From: an uncultured Clostridia bacterium
GTDB taxonomy: Bacteria > Bacillota > Clostridia > Lachnospirales > Lachnospiraceae
DNA: 8,303 bases
Direction of reading: 5' to 3'
Assembly (NCBI GenBank): GCA_946405675.1
Contig: CAMJIC010000107.1
Location: 1 to 8,303, forward strand
Positions within the stretch are counted from its first letter, which is position 1, and each line of letters opens with the position of its first letter. The position numbers were made by a program, and so were the translations under genes. Below, piece by piece: positions 7,001 to 8,303 of this stretch. Under the pieces are notes generated by a model. It was not told where the DNA came from and did not search any database. It was given only the letters and a program-made list of their open reading frames with translations.

Positions 7001-8184
7001 ACAGTCTGTTCCCGGGCACGCCGAAGCGGATCAGTCTGGTGACGACACCGGAGCATTCATTTGTCAATAATCTGAAGCTGGAGGCGGAGGATCCAAAGAT
7101 CGTACAGATCGAAGGAGACATGCAGATCCGCGGGATGGCGGAAGGAGACACCAGGATTACGGCGACCGCGGACGGAGTTTCAGACGTCACGGCCAGCGTG
7201 TCCGTCAGCGCAGAGCGGAAGGTCACTCTTTCGGCGATCGGAGACTGTACGCTGGGAACGGATGCGAACTTCAGCCAGAACACAAGCTTTGACGCATTTG
7301 AAGCACTCTATGGGGACAGCTATTTCTTTGAGAAGGTGAAGGGAATCCTTGGAGCGGATGATACGACCTTCGCAAACCTCGAGGGAACCCTGACCACCTC
7401 TGATCAAAGGGAACAGAAGACCTATGCCTTTAAGGGCGACCCGTCCTACACACGGATCCTTCAGGATGGCAGCATCGATGTGGTCAACCTGGCAAACAAT
7501 CACTCCCGTGATTACGGAGAGCAGAGCTTTACGGATACGCAGCACGCGCTGGAGGAGGCCGGCATCGAATGGTGCGAAGGCGACCATATCGCGTACCGTG
7601 ACCTGAACGGCGTTAAGACTGCGTACATCGGGATCTACGCGCTGGAAAACGGGCTGGACAAGCTTCCCCAGGTGAAGAGTACGATCGCTGAGGCAAAGAA
7701 GGAAGGCGCCGAGCTGATCATAGTCGAATTCCACTGGGGTGCCGAGCTGGTGGCGCAGGTAGATGATTTCCAGAAGGAGCTGGCCCACACGGCAGTGGAT
7801 GAAGGGGCGAATCTCGTGCTGGGAAGTCATGCACATGTCCTTCAGGGCATTGAGAAATACAACGGATCCTACATTGTGTATGGTCTTGGCAATTTCTGTT
7901 TCGGCGGGAATTCCAATCCGACATCTTATGATACGATGATCTGGCAGCAGACCTTTACCTTTACGCAGGATGGTCTGGCATCAGGCGATGATATTTCCAT
8001 CATTCCGTGCCAGGTCAGCGGCGACTTAAGCAGCAATAACTATCAGCCGGTTCCCGTATCCGGGGATGCGGCAGCGAACATCATGCAGACGATCGACAAG
8101 CTCAGCGCTGAATTCGGACAAAGCTATTCCGCGTACATGGTAGACGGAACCCTTTGGACGGACAGCGGGAAGGCATCACAGTAA
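4018..8184 (+). CDS. Membrane-anchored CapA-family protein with a very long repetitive cytoplasmic region
   Basis: The protein has 1388 residues. Residues 36-95 are a charged, Ala/Glu/Arg-rich helix, probably coiled coil. Residues 96-789 are low-complexity, mostly acidic and cysteine-free, with 11-residue repeats (470-568) and 7-residue repeats (669-702). A Lys/Arg-rich stretch (753-788) precedes one transmembrane helix (790-810), predicting N-in, C-out topology. Outside the cell come three probable Ig-like modules (about 819-905, 906-984, and 985-1066, the last Big_2-like). The CapA/PGA_cap metallophosphatase-fold domain begins at 1068. Its likely metal or active-site motifs are GD (1075-1076), NLE (1120-1122), NNHSRD (1160-1165), HWG (1239-1241), SHAH (1270-1273) and GLGNF (1289-1293). 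CapA is known from poly-gamma-glutamate capsule synthesis, but no capB or capC is present, so a role in cell-wall or surface-polymer metabolism is only inference. Family members are usually a few hundred residues. The C-terminal assignment is firm; the role of the N-terminal region is unknown. Confidence 0.9.
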   Translation: MDNEEIRKLLLELKESSDESSSVRSKIVKIHFDTPREAEQRERAKKRAAEKEARRLAEEEARAQAEAEEKRLEAQKAIDEAVEAAKREAKAGFAPDLEETLSADAAPGAQDEAGEPEKELELNWGYEKPQLTSGLVKEEDLDLGPKEPGRWKEAFQRGKAALKRVGAGGSAEDGENQEGSEESGEAKNRFSLRGLFGRRQGQENQDSGDEGSASSEENEAFSSDEEEFRSNEEDRLPESEQESITGLPGVFGALSDRFLSFAGGVGKSMKEDLSKAKNRHSSTEEKEREEEDSGRTGDGNAAGNRSEEKDPADLGNGVRVGKDPDWGTDSDERWSRKASPDPSKEMRELPSYWEDGGNEEDDFPDDSSKDPSGRVSASGNPHLDEEWKRRMEEAEAPKKKSVFRSMSKRLELAAEASRGSHRKEREKNKPKAFGRKPKTESEMQEAPEQMPEMTEEVSVQTPPQKAKAFEEVPAQKTEWSEEVPAQKTEWSEEVPARKTEWSEEASVPKAETFEEVPVQKAETFEEAPAQKAEMFEEAPAPKAETFEEAPAQKAKTLEEIPVQEEDSYREGPVREEADPSGEGTLEEEEAQAASFFGKARKRGNRKEKKRSTKEILNQILGSKGKAGGGVKGRAGDPADESGKAEPVHEAWPDLDPSLDLAASLDMQTVQDGEQRVRDSAQTLQDGAQTLRDGAQSQDSAQTGQASGMEAPGDGQDLRSIEVIDLNENENNKESEVIPLEGNTGSLPDPAQLKKARKAQREKSIKAVKSSAAGAKPMKPGAFFSRHKKQLLIGIVVLAAVAAGIAAFFLLRGRFTGGPKETITADEGMTVKVLEQPDSYSKAGDVRIRIKTPETIQSVTVNGENVVIEQGRTVEFTYHANGGTLEIMAVCTDKVRNAKVILAYVDAQPPVVTIREKEGKIELSAEDTESGLAGIYIGTTNGISDIPIYHPYKAPLDKDPNKEISYYAADLAGNKTTPVVVALTPAESIEFEQARYSLFPGTPKRISLVTTPEHSFVNNLKLEAEDPKIVQIEGDMQIRGMAEGDTRITATADGVSDVTASVSVSAERKVTLSAIGDCTLGTDANFSQNTSFDAFEALYGDSYFFEKVKGILGADDTTFANLEGTLTTSDQREQKTYAFKGDPSYTRILQDGSIDVVNLANNHSRDYGEQSFTDTQHALEEAGIEWCEGDHIAYRDLNGVKTAYIGIYALENGLDKLPQVKSTIAEAKKEGAELIIVEFHWGAELVAQVDDFQKELAHTAVDEGANLVLGSHAHVLQGIEKYNGSYIVYGLGNFCFGGNSNPTSYDTMIWQQTFTFTQDGLASGDDISIIPCQVSGDLSSNNYQPVPVSGDAAANIMQTIDKLSAEFGQSYSAYMVDGTLWTDSGKASQ
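5305..5318. repeat. 14-bp perfect palindrome inside the CapA-like gene
   Basis: CCGAAAG followed by its reverse complement CTTTCGG forms a 14-base perfect palindrome, which in RNA could make a 5-bp hairpin with an AGCT loop. It lies four bases after an A7 run (5294-5300). A palindrome of this length is expected by chance about once in two windows of this size, so on its own it is weak. It is listed because of its position just after the A-run. Confidence 0.35.
5382..5405. repeat. 24-bp perfect palindrome at the left edge of the repeat array
   Basis: GGAGGTGTCTGT (5382-5393) is followed directly by its exact reverse complement (5394-5405), with no spacer. The codons read through it as part of the reading frame, covering residues 455-463. 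In RNA it could fold as a 10-bp stem with a 4-base loop. A perfect palindrome this long is not expected by chance in a window of this size. It sits in the degenerate leading copy of the 11-residue repeat (455-469), 20 bases before the first clean unit. Confidence 0.85.
5425..5721 (+). repeat. In-frame 33-bp tandem repeats encoding 11-residue units (9 units)
   Basis: Nine consecutive 33-base units encode residues 470-568, with the consensus EE-[V/A]-P-[A/V]-Q-K-[A/T]-E-x-[F/S]. Units 1 and 2 (5425-5457 and 5458-5490) are identical in DNA, and unit 3 differs by one base (cag to cgg), which points to recent duplication. Units 1-3 end in WS; units 4-7 end in TF or MF; units 8 and 9 are more diverged. 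A degenerate leading copy with a 4-residue insertion (5380-5424) and a decayed trailing copy (5722-5754) flank the array. All units keep the reading frame. The region is predicted to be cytoplasmic. Confidence 0.95.
6022..6123 (+). repeat. In-frame 21-bp tandem repeats encoding 7-residue units
   Basis: Residues 669-702 contain four 7-residue units, VQDGEQR, VRDSAQT, LQDGAQT and LRDGAQS, followed by a 6-residue partial unit QDSAQT. Each unit starts with Val or Leu, so a short heptad-like helix is possible. The DNA copies are similar but none is identical, so this array looks older than the 33-bp one. It lies about 90 residues before the transmembrane helix on the predicted cytoplasmic side. 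Confidence 0.85.
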
Positions 8185-8192
8185 GCAAGAAT

Positions 8193-8207
8193 TCATCCAT
8201 AGGATGA
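8193..8207 (+). terminator. Small stem-loop with a short T-run after the CapA-like gene
   Basis: TCATCC (8193-8198) pairs with GGATGA (8202-8207) around an ATA loop, followed by TTT. It begins 9 bases after the stop codon, in the right place for a terminator of the two-gene unit, but the stem is short, AT-containing and followed by only three Ts. It is a weak candidate. Confidence 0.25.
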
Positions 8208-8217
8208 TTTCAGATGT

Positions 8218-8248
8218 CCGTCCTTGCACACATAGTCCGCAAGGACGG
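8218..8248. terminator. Perfect 10-bp stem-loop downstream of the CapA-like gene
   Basis: CCGTCCTTGC (8218-8227) pairs exactly with GCAAGGACGG (8239-8248) around an 11-base loop. The stem is GC-rich and lies 33 bases after the stop codon, a typical terminator position, but no T-run follows on either strand. It may act as a transcript-end stabiliser, a factor-dependent terminator, or a hairpin between convergent genes. The rest of the tail to 8303 shows no gene that I can support. Confidence 0.45.
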
Positions 8249-8303
8249 CGTCGTCTCCTGCCTGTCAAAGATTCTGATGCAATGCTCGTTGAGAGGCGTT
8301 GAC

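Noticed and set aside
4018..8184. Poly-gamma-glutamate capsule synthesis locus
   Set aside because: Only a CapA-type domain is present; no capB, capC or other polymer-synthesis gene lies in the window, so the pathway assignment is not supported.
1..8303. CRISPR array, phage or transposon content
   Set aside because: The only direct repeats are in-frame protein repeats without spacers, and no integrase, transposase or phage gene is recognisable.

Overview
The window reads as chromosomal DNA from a fairly GC-rich member of the Clostridia, most likely Lachnospiraceae-like. The reasons are a single-chain PurL with a fused C-terminal glutaminase of the kind common in Clostridia and streptococci, strong AGGAG-type ribosome binding sites, and a CapA-family surface protein carrying bacterial Ig-like domains. 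The genus cannot be fixed from this sequence, and no mobile element, CRISPR array, tRNA or rRNA is visible.

Layout: bases 1-73 hold two adjacent perfect stem-loops, probably the terminator of an upstream gene and/or a leader structure. Bases 146-4006 encode phosphoribosylformylglycinamidine synthase (purL), the fourth step of de novo purine synthesis. Only 11 bases after its stop, bases 4018-8184 encode a 1388-residue membrane protein. That protein has a charged helical start, about 690 residues of low-complexity, mostly acidic sequence with two tandem repeat arrays, one transmembrane helix at residues 790-810, three probable Ig-like domains, and a C-terminal CapA (PGA_cap-type) metallophosphatase-fold domain with its motifs intact. 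Bases 8185-8303 are a short tail with a small stem-loop and a perfect 10-bp stem-loop.

The two genes are almost certainly co-transcribed, because the ribosome binding site of the second overlaps the stop codon of the first. No functional link between purine synthesis and the surface protein can be read from the sequence; shared transcription may be simple read-through.

The unusual object is the second gene. CapA-family proteins are usually a few hundred residues long, whereas here the domain is displayed outside the cell on an Ig-like stalk and joined to a roughly 789-residue cytoplasmic tail that lacks cysteine. The tail contains 11-residue repeats that look recently expanded, a 7-residue repeat, scattered basic/aromatic islands, and, on the DNA, a perfect 24-bp palindrome at the edge of the repeat array. 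I find no evidence for a complete new multi-gene system; the case for novelty rests on this protein's architecture.
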